The position numbers and the translations under genes are program-made. Positions 8,803-16,785 of a stretch of DNA of 64,000 bases are shown here, in pieces. The stretch comes from Marinomonas ushuaiensis DSM 15871 (GTDB taxonomy: Bacteria; Pseudomonadota; Gammaproteobacteria; Pseudomonadales; Marinomonadaceae): assembly GCF_000521805.1 (NCBI RefSeq), contig NZ_JAMB01000012.1, positions 1 through 64,000 on the forward strand, read 5' to 3'. The stretch's first letter is position 1. Each line of letters starts with the position of its first letter. The notes under the pieces are model-generated. The model saw nothing but the letters and a program-made list of their open reading frames with translations. It had not been told where the DNA came from and ran no database searches.

Positions 8803-9478
8803 TATGGTGTTTGACTGGTGGGTGAATAATGACCGTCTTATTGACCTATTAATTTCAGCATTAGGACAAACCATATTAATGGTCTTGATTGCTGGTTTGG
8901 TCGGCTTTATTTTCGGTATTCCTTTAGGCGTATTGCTTCATTTAACGAAGAAATCAGGTTTATTGGATAATAAAATTCTGAATAAAGTACTGGGCACCGT
9001 TGTTAATATTGGTCGCTCAATACCGTTTATTATTTTACTCGTGGCGATTATTCCTTTTACACGTTTTGTTGTGGGCAGCTCCATCGGAACTGCGGCAGCC
9101 ATAGTGCCTCTTGCTATTGCTGCGATTCCGTTTATTGCTCGCCTCATTGAAGGAGCATTGTTAGAAGTGCCCTCAGGTTTGGTCGAAGCTGCTCAAGCAA
9201 TGGGAGCTAAACCGAAGCAAATCATACTGAAAGTACTTCTTCCCGAAGCTTTGCCAGGCATTATTAATGCAGTGACGATTACCTTGGTAACCTTGGTTGG
9301 TTATTCCGCGATGGCCGGTACGGTCGGTGGTGGTGGTCTTGGTGATGTAGGGATTCGTTATGGTTATCAGCGCTTCGATGCTGCCGTTATGATGATGACC
9401 ATTGTTATCCTTGTTTTACTTGTACAAATAATTCAATCACTTGGTGATTACTTGGTAAAACGAGTCGATCATCGTTAA
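8792..9478 (+). CDS. metI: Methionine ABC transporter, permease
   Basis: A 228-residue inner membrane permease with about five or six hydrophobic segments. The conserved EAA coupling loop is visible near residues 130-150 as [25 protein letters not shown] (shown here in parts: [21 protein letters not shown]). Together with MetN it forms the D- and L-methionine importer. Its start lies inside the metN 3' end, and the first metQ follows 54 bases downstream after a GGAG ribosome site. Confidence 0.95.
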   Translation: MSLDMVFDWWVNNDRLIDLLISALGQTILMVLIAGLVGFIFGIPLGVLLHLTKKSGLLDNKILNKVLGTVVNIGRSIPFIILLVAIIPFTRFVVGSSIGTAAAIVPLAIAAIPFIARLIEGALLEVPSGLVEAAQAMGAKPKQIILKVLLPEALPGIINAVTITLVTLVGYSAMAGTVGGGGLGDVGIRYGYQRFDAAVMMMTIVILVLLVQIIQSLGDYLVKRVDHR

Positions 9479-9532
9479 CAGATTAATTCCATTTTTTAAA
9501 TCAGGGATGGTCCTTGATAAAGGAGAAATACC

Positions 9533-10348
9533 ATGAATTTTAATATTAAGAGCCTTGTCTCTGTTACTGGGCTTGCTCTAACCGTGCTGTTGGCGGGTTG
9601 TAATGATAAAGAAGCCGCGGCGGATACGAATAAAATCACAGTTGGTGTTATTGCTGGCGCTGAAGAGCAGGTTGCAGAAGTAGCCGTTAGAGTGGCAAAA
9701 GAAAAATATAACTTAGACGTTAAACTTGTTGTTTTTTCTGATTACATCACACCGAATGCGGCTTTGGAAGAAGGTTCTATTGATGTTAATGCATTTCAAC
9801 ATAAGCCTTATCTTGATCAACAAATGAAAGATAGAGGCTATGAATTTGCGATTGCAGGCAATTCTTTTGTTTATCCAATTGCAGGTTACTCGAATACAAT
9901 CAAATCCCTTGATAAGCTAAAAGAAGGCGATCAACTCGCGGTTCCAAATGATCCAACAAACTTAGCTCGTTCTTTAATATTGCTTGAAAAACAGAACCTT
10001 ATTACCTTAAAAGAAGGGGTTGGTTTGAAAGCAACAGTACTTGATATTATCAGTAGTCCTAAAAATCTAAAAATTATTGAGTTAGAAGCGGCGCAGCTTC
10101 CTCGATCTTTGGGCGATGTGGCTCTTGCTATTATCAACACAACGTACGCTAGCAGTATTGATCTTTCACCAGAAAAAGACGGTATCTTTGTTGAAGATAA
10201 AGATTCTCCTTATGTAAACCTGATTGTTGCTCGTAAAGACAATGTTGATGCGGAAAATGTAAAGAATTTCGTTAAAGCGTATCAGTCTGAAGAAGTGTAC
10301 AAGGCAGCTATGAAAGAATTTAAAGACGGTGTTGTAAAAGGCTGGTAA
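9533..10348 (+). CDS. metQ: Methionine-binding lipoprotein MetQ, first copy
   Basis: A 271-residue substrate-binding protein of the NlpA/MetQ family. Its signal peptide ends in the lipobox LLAGC, so the mature protein is membrane anchored at Cys22. Family motifs include VFSDYITPNAALEEGSIDVNAFQHKPYL (split: VFSDYITPNAAL, NAFQHKPYLD) and the binding-site segment VPNDPTNLARSLILL. It is followed after five bases by a second, related metQ. Confidence 0.93.
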   Translation: MNFNIKSLVSVTGLALTVLLAGCNDKEAAADTNKITVGVIAGAEEQVAEVAVRVAKEKYNLDVKLVVFSDYITPNAALEEGSIDVNAFQHKPYLDQQMKDRGYEFAIAGNSFVYPIAGYSNTIKSLDKLKEGDQLAVPNDPTNLARSLILLEKQNLITLKEGVGLKATVLDIISSPKNLKIIELEAAQLPRSLGDVALAIINTTYASSIDLSPEKDGIFVEDKDSPYVNLIVARKDNVDAENVKNFVKAYQSEEVYKAAMKEFKDGVVKGW

Positions 10349-10386
10349 TCAAATTGCTTTTTCAAATTTTTTTAAAGGGAATAACG

Positions 10387-11187
10387 ATGTTTAACACGAA
10401 AATTACCAAGCTACTTTGTATTGTGCCATTAATTTTTGGTCTAGCTGCTTGTGGTAAAGAAGAAGCGAAAGCTATCAAGGTGGGTGCAACAGTTGGCCCG
10501 CATGCCGAAGTGGTTGAAGCTGTTGCGGCGGAAGCGAAAAAACAAGGTCTGGACGTTGAGGTAGTCATTTTTTCTGACTACATCACACCAAATGCGGCAT
10601 TGGCCGATGGTAGCTTAGACCTTAACAGCTACCAGCATCAGCCATTTTTGGATAACTTTAATAGTAACAGTGATCAAAAGCTGGTTTCTGTTGGTCGTTC
10701 GATCTTGATGCGCATGGGGATTTATTCTTCCAAATATAAATCTATCGCAGAGTTACCTGAAAAATCACGCATATCTATTCCGAATGACCCTACGAATGGC
10801 AGCCGTGCGCTGATTTTATTGGCCGATGCTAACTTGATCTCTTTAAAAGCAGATGCAGGGGTAAAAACAACGATTTATGATATTGCTGAAAATCCAAAGC
10901 AATTTGAGTTTGTTGAAGTTGAAGCTGCGCAATTACCACGTACTTTAGACGATGTTGATGCATCTGTGATTACGATGAACTACGTTATGTCTGCGGGTTT
11001 AAATCCTGCCGAACAAGGTATCTATCTTGAGTCTAAAGACGCTGATTTTGCAGTGATGAAAATAGCGGCTCGTGAGCAAGATAAAGACAACGAAACCTAT
11101 AAAAAGCTCGTAGAGATCTTTCAATCACAAGCGATTCGAGACTTTATTGATACTAAGTATAAAGGCACAATCGAAGCCGCTTTTTAA
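10387..11187 (+). CDS. metQ: Methionine-binding lipoprotein MetQ, second copy
   Basis: A 266-residue paralogue of the preceding gene, also a NlpA/MetQ lipoprotein (lipobox GLAAC, Cys20). It shares VFSDYITPNAALADGSLD-like and IPNDPTNGSRALILL motifs but differs through much of its length, so this is an old duplication rather than a recent one. The start at 10387 follows AAAGGGA; an in-frame TTG at 10354 is less likely. The copy may have a different ligand preference, for example a methionine derivative, which is inference. Confidence 0.9.
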   Translation: MFNTKITKLLCIVPLIFGLAACGKEEAKAIKVGATVGPHAEVVEAVAAEAKKQGLDVEVVIFSDYITPNAALADGSLDLNSYQHQPFLDNFNSNSDQKLVSVGRSILMRMGIYSSKYKSIAELPEKSRISIPNDPTNGSRALILLADANLISLKADAGVKTTIYDIAENPKQFEFVEVEAAQLPRTLDDVDASVITMNYVMSAGLNPAEQGIYLESKDADFAVMKIAAREQDKDNETYKKLVEIFQSQAIRDFIDTKYKGTIEAAF

Positions 11188-11225
11188 TACTTAATATAGA
11201 TCGCGATGGGCTCCATGCTTTTGTC

Positions 11226-11319
11226 GGCCTAAAGGCACGACCTACGATTTGGTGTAGGTCGTGATTTATCGCGACAGGTGACTTTTCTTTGTAGGCCTAA
11301 AGGCACGACCTACGATTTG
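11226..11319. repeat. Two copies of a REP-like hairpin repeat
   Basis: The 26-mer starting GGCCTAAAGGCACGACCTAC and ending CGATTTG occurs exactly at 11226-11251 and 11294-11319. In the first copy CACGACCTAC (11236-11245) and GTAGGTCGTG (11254-11263) form a perfect 10-bp stem with an 8-base loop. The second copy keeps only the left arm. It lies between the convergent ends of metQ and hmuS, a usual place for REP elements. Confidence 0.75.
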
Positions 11320-11362
11320 TTGGCGTTTTATTGGGTTTTGTAGGCTTTCTGTAGCTTGGTAT

Positions 11363-12430
11363 TTATGCCAATACAGATTCTGCTAGGGCTTTCCACTGTG
11401 TATTTTCTAATTCCCCTTCTGTTCGCTGTCCAAAGAATTGAGCAATTTGATCGCTGTTTTTATCGTACAGTTCTAATGAGGTGATGTTGCCATCGGTGGT
11501 GGGTTTTCTGACTACCCAAGCACTTGCCACGCCGGACATTAATAAATGCAGGTTAAATTCCGGGTCTAATACATTAAGCCAATCGCCCATGGTGACAATT
11601 TTATTCACTACACCTGTGTGTATTTGTATGCCGCCGTTGTTCCCCACAAAACACATAATAGGTATGGCACCTTGGGACGCCTTGTTTAATACGTCTTCTA
11701 ATTTAGAAGGCGTAAAAGGTTCTGCGTATTTTTTCCCAACCAATTTAAAGGCTTGTTCTCGCGTGACATTATGGTGTTTGAGTAACCCCATAAATTGATG
11801 AACATTTGTTATGTTTGACCAATCTTCTATCAATGCTTTCTGGTCTACCTTGTCGGTATTGGTTGAAGCTGGTTTTTCTTCTACGGCAGAAAAAACCAAA
11901 GGTGATGTTTGGTCGGTTTCTGTGTGTAAATCCAACAAAGCCTCATAAGCTTGAACGTCACTGTCTGGCTGTAAAAATATTTTTTGAATCGCCACGCCTT
12001 GGCCATCAAAGAATTGTAGGCTATAGCGGTCACCTGAATTGGTTGATTCTTTTATGGCAAACACATGCTTCCATCGGCTCAAGAATAATCTAAGATCAAT
12101 TTTCCTATCATCCGCAATGATTAAGCCCATAGCGCCATTTATCTTAATGTTTTGATAAATGCCTTTGCGTTCATGTACCGCATTATCGTTACGCATTAAT
12201 GTCATTACGTAACCTAAGGTAGGCAAAGCTTCGATGATCTCTTTCACCTCGTTTTTTAACCGAATACTTTGCACGCCTGCTTGAGCATCAAGTAGTGCGG
12301 CTTCACTTATGTTTAAGACTTCTGCAATATCACGTCGTCTGGCCTTTGGGTTCTCTGCTACATATTGTTGGTACTTTTGAGCCAGTTCCGTTTCTACATC
12401 TGAACGATCAAATTTGCTCTGTAAGGGCAT
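11363..12430 (-). CDS. hmuS: Hemin-degrading/heme-handling protein HmuS (HemS/ChuX family)
   Basis: A 355-residue cytoplasmic protein of the HemS/HmuS family, which in other bacteria binds imported heme and either traffics or degrades it. The two-domain HemS architecture is visible as two related halves (about 1-175 and 185-355), each with a GxxWLxVLDPEFNLHL-like or KIDLRLFLSRWKHVFA-like heme-fold segment. I chose ATG at 12430 because GGAG sits six bases before it; upstream in-frame starts lack this. It shares the minus strand with the TonB receptor 236 bases away. Because hemO is also present, HmuS may act as a heme chaperone rather than the sole degrader. Confidence 0.85.
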   Translation of the reverse strand: MPLQSKFDRSDVETELAQKYQQYVAENPKARRRDIAEVLNISEAALLDAQAGVQSIRLKNEVKEIIEALPTLGYVMTLMRNDNAVHERKGIYQNIKINGAMGLIIADDRKIDLRLFLSRWKHVFAIKESTNSGDRYSLQFFDGQGVAIQKIFLQPDSDVQAYEALLDLHTETDQTSPLVFSAVEEKPASTNTDKVDQKALIEDWSNITNVHQFMGLLKHHNVTREQAFKLVGKKYAEPFTPSKLEDVLNKASQGAIPIMCFVGNNGGIQIHTGVVNKIVTMGDWLNVLDPEFNLHLLMSGVASAWVVRKPTTDGNITSLELYDKNSDQIAQFFGQRTEGELENTQWKALAESVLA

Positions 12431-12577
12431 ATATTTCTCCATTATGTTTAACACTATTTATTTGAATTTAATCCGCGTAGTTGTTTAAGGTATTTAGAGT
12501 GTTCTCGACTGTTGTTCATAGCGCCATACAGCCCGATGAGGTTTTACGGTGATGGATTTTTCGGAGGCCTAGCAACG

Positions 12578-12596
12578 GTCAATAATAACTATCATG
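12578..12596. promoter_or_regulatory. Weak candidate Fur box upstream of hmuS
   Basis: The AT-rich sequence GTCAATAATAACTATCATG shows partial Fur-consensus similarity, about 11 of 17 positions by eye. It lies about 150 bases upstream of hmuS on the minus strand, in a gap that also holds the receptor terminator. Support is weak. Confidence 0.25.
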
Positions 12597-12611
12597 TACT
12601 GAATGACTAAC

Positions 12612-12647
12612 AAAAATATCAACCTTCAAAAAAGATGCAGGGTTGAT
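12612..12647 (-). terminator. Terminator of the TonB receptor gene
   Basis: ATCAACC at 12618-12624 pairs with GGTTGAT at 12641-12647 around a 16-base loop. On the minus strand the stem is followed by ATTTTTG. It lies just after the receptor stop. Confidence 0.55.
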
Positions 12648-12665
12648 TTGAAATGTTTATGTAAA

Positions 12666-14801
12666 TTAGAAAGTTAGTGTGGCATCAATCCCTACATTAC
12701 GACCCACTCTGGTATAGCGACTAAGATTTGTGCTGCTATTAGTTATGTCTCTGACATCGTTCCAAGTTGTGTATTCTTCATCTGTCAAATTGAATACACC
12801 TGCATTAATGGTCAAATTGTTGGTTGGTTTATAATAGGCTGTAACATCTACTAGGTGATAGCTTGATGTAGCAAGCCACTGGTTACTGTCAGTTATAGTT
12901 TCTTCTTTTTTACTGGATGCCCAAGTGACATTTGACTGCCCACCCCATTTACCAGATGGCGCATCATATCCCAAGCCTATAACTGCGGTGAGAGGAGAGA
13001 TGCTGTCAAGTGGTTCATTATTACCTAGGTCATCGCCTTCGGCATAGGCAAGCGCGCCGTTTAATTGCCAGCCATCCCCCATAGAAGGAAAGGTTTTCGA
13101 AAGATCTAGCCTTCCTTTTATTTCAGCACCTTTAATGACAACTTGATCTAGGTTTACATTAGTATATTCACCCCATGGAAATGTTGATGTGCCCAAGTTC
13201 ACATCCGTAATGAAGTTCTTGTAATCATTGTAAAAAGCAGTTAATTCCACTTCCCCATACATATTATGAGCATGAATACCGGCTTCGATAAAAAGGCTTT
13301 CTTCGGGCTCTAAGTCAGGATTAGGTGTAACTTGGTAGAATCCAGATGAGTTGGCGTAGTAATAATATAGCTCGTCTAAATTAGGTGCTCTAAAGCCTGA
13401 GCCAGCTTTACCAAAAATCGTATAATTTTCATTTAGTTCATACTCTGTCGCTAACTGAGCTGTTATGGCTTCATTTGAACTGTCACCCCATGAATCAATA
13501 TATTCATCACCTGTTGTTGTATATTTATAGCTGTCTAAACGGATAGCGGGTACCAAAGTAAGCTTGTCGGTGGCTGCCCAGTTATCTTCTAAATACAAAC
13601 CGATAATATTTGCATCAGCGACCGGTGAAAAACGAGATTTTGTCGTGGTGCTGCCTTCGATGTTTATATTTAAGTTTTCTAGTGACTTTCTGTCGTAATT
13701 CATTCCATAGCGAAGCTGGTGAGCATTAACTTGTTTAACAGCATCTGCTTTAAAACTAATTGCTTCTTCTTCATAGAAACGATCATCTGTTCTATCTGTG
13801 CTAGATTGATAGGTTATGTTATTCGTTTTGGTATCTTGGTAATCGAGTTGCCATTTTAGACGATCATATAGTGCATTCGAGTTTGTATTTTCATGAAAAA
13901 AACCGACACGACTGCGTGTGATTTCATCATCTGAGCTATGCTGATTCGTGCTATTACTTTCCGAAAATAACGTCGATTCAGATGTACTTTCATAGTATTC
14001 CCCAACTAAACCAACACGATTATAGCTGTTGAGTTGTTGTTGTACTTTAAACAGGAAATTATCAGAGCCTGTATCGGCTGGATCAACTGAAGATCTTGTA
14101 TCGCCTACGGTTTGGTCTGACCCCGCATCCCCGTCGTAATTTTCGGTTTCATGGCCGTCTCTGTTTGTGTATACAAAAAGTGACTCTGTTTCACCTGTAC
14201 GGTTGGCTATTGTTAGAGTTTGATTGAACTCATCAGAAGCACTTGTATATCCAGCTTTAAGAGAGGCACTTGTATCATTACCTTCTGGCGCTAAAAAGCT
14301 ACTAGGTTCTTTTGTTTGATATTTTACTACACCACCTAAAGCACCACTTCCTTCTAGAACATCTCCTCCTTTGATAATTTCTACGGACTCTAGGGAATCC
14401 ATATCAACAGTATTACGCCCTGCTCTTATATAGGTTGATGTGGGACCATAAGAATCAGCTTGGGTAACGCCATCAACACTAATTTTAACGCGATTACCGT
14501 CTAGTCCTCGGATATTGATACTGCTAATACCAAAGCGTGAGTCCTGACTAGCTTCTACGCCTGGCTCATAACGAACCAAGTCATCCAAATTACGAGTAAG
14601 TGACTGTTCAATGTCATCATTATCAATAGTCGATACCGAACTACCAACAATAGTGGGATCATCTGTCAAAGCCCTTGCCTCAATTTTAACTGTATCTAAT
14701 TGATATTCAGAAATGTTTATATCGGCAGAGTAAGCAGAATTAGCGATCATAATAGATAGAGCGATTAGCGATAATGGGATAGGGGCAGTGATTTTTTTCA
14801 T
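12666..14801 (-). CDS. TonB-dependent heme/hemoglobin-type outer membrane receptor
   Basis: A 711-residue outer membrane receptor with signal peptide (cleavage near residue 25). A TonB-box-like LDTVKIEA at about 35-42 is followed by the plug domain with NIRGLDGNRVKISVDGV, then a 22-strand barrel ending in Phe (DATLTF). The FRAP motif (470-473) and an NPDL motif (494-497) mark the heme receptor family. The histidine normally found between FRAP and NPNL is missing: the loop reads NLDELYYYYANSSGFYQVTP. The plug region 109-145 also lacks a histidine. The neighbouring hmuS and hmuTUV genes support heme transport, but ligand binding must differ from HemR, or the substrate may be another iron complex. 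A strong candidate Fur box lies upstream. Confidence 0.88.
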   Translation of the reverse strand: MKKITAPIPLSLIALSIMIANSAYSADINISEYQLDTVKIEARALTDDPTIVGSSVSTIDNDDIEQSLTRNLDDLVRYEPGVEASQDSRFGISSINIRGLDGNRVKISVDGVTQADSYGPTSTYIRAGRNTVDMDSLESVEIIKGGDVLEGSGALGGVVKYQTKEPSSFLAPEGNDTSASLKAGYTSASDEFNQTLTIANRTGETESLFVYTNRDGHETENYDGDAGSDQTVGDTRSSVDPADTGSDNFLFKVQQQLNSYNRVGLVGEYYESTSESTLFSESNSTNQHSSDDEITRSRVGFFHENTNSNALYDRLKWQLDYQDTKTNNITYQSSTDRTDDRFYEEEAISFKADAVKQVNAHQLRYGMNYDRKSLENLNINIEGSTTTKSRFSPVADANIIGLYLEDNWAATDKLTLVPAIRLDSYKYTTTGDEYIDSWGDSSNEAITAQLATEYELNENYTIFGKAGSGFRAPNLDELYYYYANSSGFYQVTPNPDLEPEESLFIEAGIHAHNMYGEVELTAFYNDYKNFITDVNLGTSTFPWGEYTNVNLDQVVIKGAEIKGRLDLSKTFPSMGDGWQLNGALAYAEGDDLGNNEPLDSISPLTAVIGLGYDAPSGKWGGQSNVTWASSKKEETITDSNQWLATSSYHLVDVTAYYKPTNNLTINAGVFNLTDEEYTTWNDVRDITNSSTNLSRYTRVGRNVGIDATLTF

Positions 14802-14846
14802 AAAACTCTCTTCATTTTATATAAATTAATTTTGATATCTTATATT

Positions 14847-14865
14847 GGAATCGATAATCATTATC
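14847..14865. promoter_or_regulatory. Candidate Fur box upstream of the TonB receptor
   Basis: GATAATCATTATC at 14853-14865 is identical to the last 13 bases of the 19-bp Fur consensus; the first six bases match poorly. A second AT-rich element, CAAATGGTTTTCATTACCAT, lies at about 14885-14905. Iron-repressed expression of the receptor is likely. Confidence 0.7.
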
Positions 14866-14905
14866 ATAAAAAGATCATTTATTTGCAAATGGTTTTCATT
14901 ACCAT

Positions 14906-15257
14906 TTGTTCTGTGTTGATTTCAGGGCTAATGATCGAGAAAGTAATATGATCTGCCGTTTGGATTTATATAATTAAGTTAATGACTATATTCAACCAAG
15001 ATTGAGAGGCTGTTATGTTGTATTAGAAATGCGATTAAATGAATCTGATGCGAGCTCACATAATGAAATGTTTCTTTTGGTTATTCAGAATAATTTAGTG
15101 TCGATCTAAAGGGGCGCCCTACGGTTGGATTGCGTTTCATTCGGTCTTGTAGGTTTGATGAGGGAGGCTCGACCGTGATTAAACGGTTCGTTTCTAGGTT
15201 TTTTGTGGTGCTTTTTGATGGTGTGGATGTACGAAAGACAAAGGCCTTATTATAGTA
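14906..15257. other. Intergenic region between the TonB receptor and uraA terminator
   Basis: No supported gene. The segment 15104-15180 contains CTAAAGGGGCGCCCTACG followed by TTGTAGG and GGCTCGACCGTGATT, which look like a diverged member of the REP-like family seen at 11226. The only reading frame here, 62 codons on the minus strand, runs through this repeat and has no family features. Confidence 0.4.
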
Positions 15258-15283
15258 AAGCGGCCTCATTGGTGAGGCCGCTT
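15258..15283 (-). terminator. Hairpin terminator downstream of uraA
   Basis: AAGCGGCCTCA (15258-15268) and TGAGGCCGCTT (15273-15283) form a perfect 11-bp stem with a four-base loop. On the minus strand it is followed by the weak T-rich sequence TTTACTATAAT. It lies 31 bases after the uraA stop. Confidence 0.75.
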
Positions 15284-15313
15284 GCAGTGATGTTCTATCT
15301 TTAAATGAAGGGG

Positions 15314-16555
15314 TTAATCTTCCATTTGGGCATTGTCGACAATATGGTTATCACCAATATCTTTTGGCAAGATAAGGTTTAAGGTGATGGCGACGATTCC
15401 GCATAAGCTGATGCCTTGTAAGCTAAATTCACCAATACCAAATGCCATACCGCCAATGCCGAATACCAGTGTCACGCCAACTATAATAAGGTTGCGTGAT
15501 TTATGTAGATCGACTTGGCTTTTAATCAGGGTATTTAAACCGACAGCCGCGATGGAGCCAAATAATAGAATCATTATGCCTCCCATAACTGGCAGAGGAA
15601 TAGTTTGTAATACGGCGCCAAGCTTTCCTACCCAAGCAAGAATGATGGCTGCAATGGCGGCCCATGTCATGATGATTGGGTTAAACGCTTTTGTTAGCAT
15701 AACGGCACCAGTTACTTCACTGTAGGTTGTGTTTGGTGGCGCGCCAACCATAGTCGCGGCAATGGTTGCAATTCCGTCACCGGCAATCGTGCGGTGTAGC
15801 CCTGGTTTTTTAAGGTAGTTTTTCCCTGTTACATTGGAGATGGATAAAATGTCGCCAACGTGTTCAACGGCGGGTGCGATGGCAACAGGGAGCATGAATA
15901 GAATGGCGTTTATGTTGAATTCTGGCGCGGTAAAATTGGGTATGGCAAACCATGCTGCATTATGTACCGAGTCAAAGCTAACAATTCCGCAGAATAGGCT
16001 TAATACATACCCCACTGCAATGCCGCCGAAAACGGGTAATAATTTAAATAACCCTTTGGCATAAACGCTAATAAGAACAGTCGTTAATAATGAGGCAATG
16101 GCGATCCAAATGGCAATGTCGGCATTGATGATTTGTATTGAACCATCACCGCTTTTACCTAATGCCATATTTACTGCAACAGGTGCTAAGCCGAGACCAA
16201 TAACCATGATGATTGGTCCAATAACGACTGGAGGCAATAGTGTGTGAATGAATCCAGCCCCTCTTATACGAATCAGCGCACCTATAAATACATAAACAAC
16301 ACCGGCCGCCATTAGGCCACCCATAGTCGCTGGAATGCCCCATGTTTGTACGCCATACATAATGGGAGCAATGAAGGCGAACGATGATGCAAGGAATATT
16401 GGAACGGAGCGGCGGGTAGTAAATTGAAATAAAAGTGTTCCGATACCAGCGCCAAAAAGAGCAACATTTGGATCAAGGCCTGTTAATAAAGGTACTAGAA
16501 CCAAAGCACCAAATGCAACGAAAAGCATTTGGAGCCCTAGGAGGGGATTTTTCAT
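15314..16555 (-). CDS. uraA: Uracil/xanthine permease (UraA family)
   Basis: A 413-residue NCS2-family symporter importing uracil or a related nucleobase. It begins MKNPLLGLQMLFVAFGALVL, typical of UraA, and has about 14 hydrophobic segments. The region around HVGDILSISNVTG (about 232-244) contains the conserved substrate-site Glu/His of the family, here as EHVGDI. The segment GAPPNTTYSEVTGAVMLTK (about 272-290) is the second family signature. It is a single gene with its own terminator and is divergent from the glucan gene. Uracil rather than xanthine is inferred from the overall resemblance to UraA. Confidence 0.9.
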   Translation of the reverse strand: MKNPLLGLQMLFVAFGALVLVPLLTGLDPNVALFGAGIGTLLFQFTTRRSVPIFLASSFAFIAPIMYGVQTWGIPATMGGLMAAGVVYVFIGALIRIRGAGFIHTLLPPVVIGPIIMVIGLGLAPVAVNMALGKSGDGSIQIINADIAIWIAIASLLTTVLISVYAKGLFKLLPVFGGIAVGYVLSLFCGIVSFDSVHNAAWFAIPNFTAPEFNINAILFMLPVAIAPAVEHVGDILSISNVTGKNYLKKPGLHRTIAGDGIATIAATMVGAPPNTTYSEVTGAVMLTKAFNPIIMTWAAIAAIILAWVGKLGAVLQTIPLPVMGGIMILLFGSIAAVGLNTLIKSQVDLHKSRNLIIVGVTLVFGIGGMAFGIGEFSLQGISLCGIVAITLNLILPKDIGDNHIVDNAQMED

Positions 16556-16785
16556 AGCGAGTGTCCTTATTGTGGGGTAGTTGGTGAGATTCTATAGTCA
16601 ATAAAGAGTCGGCACTAGGCTTCTTGATTGCTAATTGCTGATTTTCCAGCGACTCATTAAGTCGAAGCGTCAGTTTTTTTGAAATATTTAAGGAGAATGT
16701 ATTAAATATTTACTTAATCTGCACACTTGGGTGTGGGGGAATTCGCTAACATAGCTTGTAACTTTTAGCGGATAGAGTCATAAAT

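Noticed and set aside
15081-15269. 62-codon minus-strand frame
   Set aside because: It runs over a REP-like repeat and the uraA terminator hairpin and shows no family features or ribosome site.
16682-16711. AAATATTTA/TAAATATTT inverted repeat upstream of the glucan gene
   Set aside because: Nine-base arms of pure A and T are expected by chance in such AT-rich DNA, and nothing ties them to a regulator.
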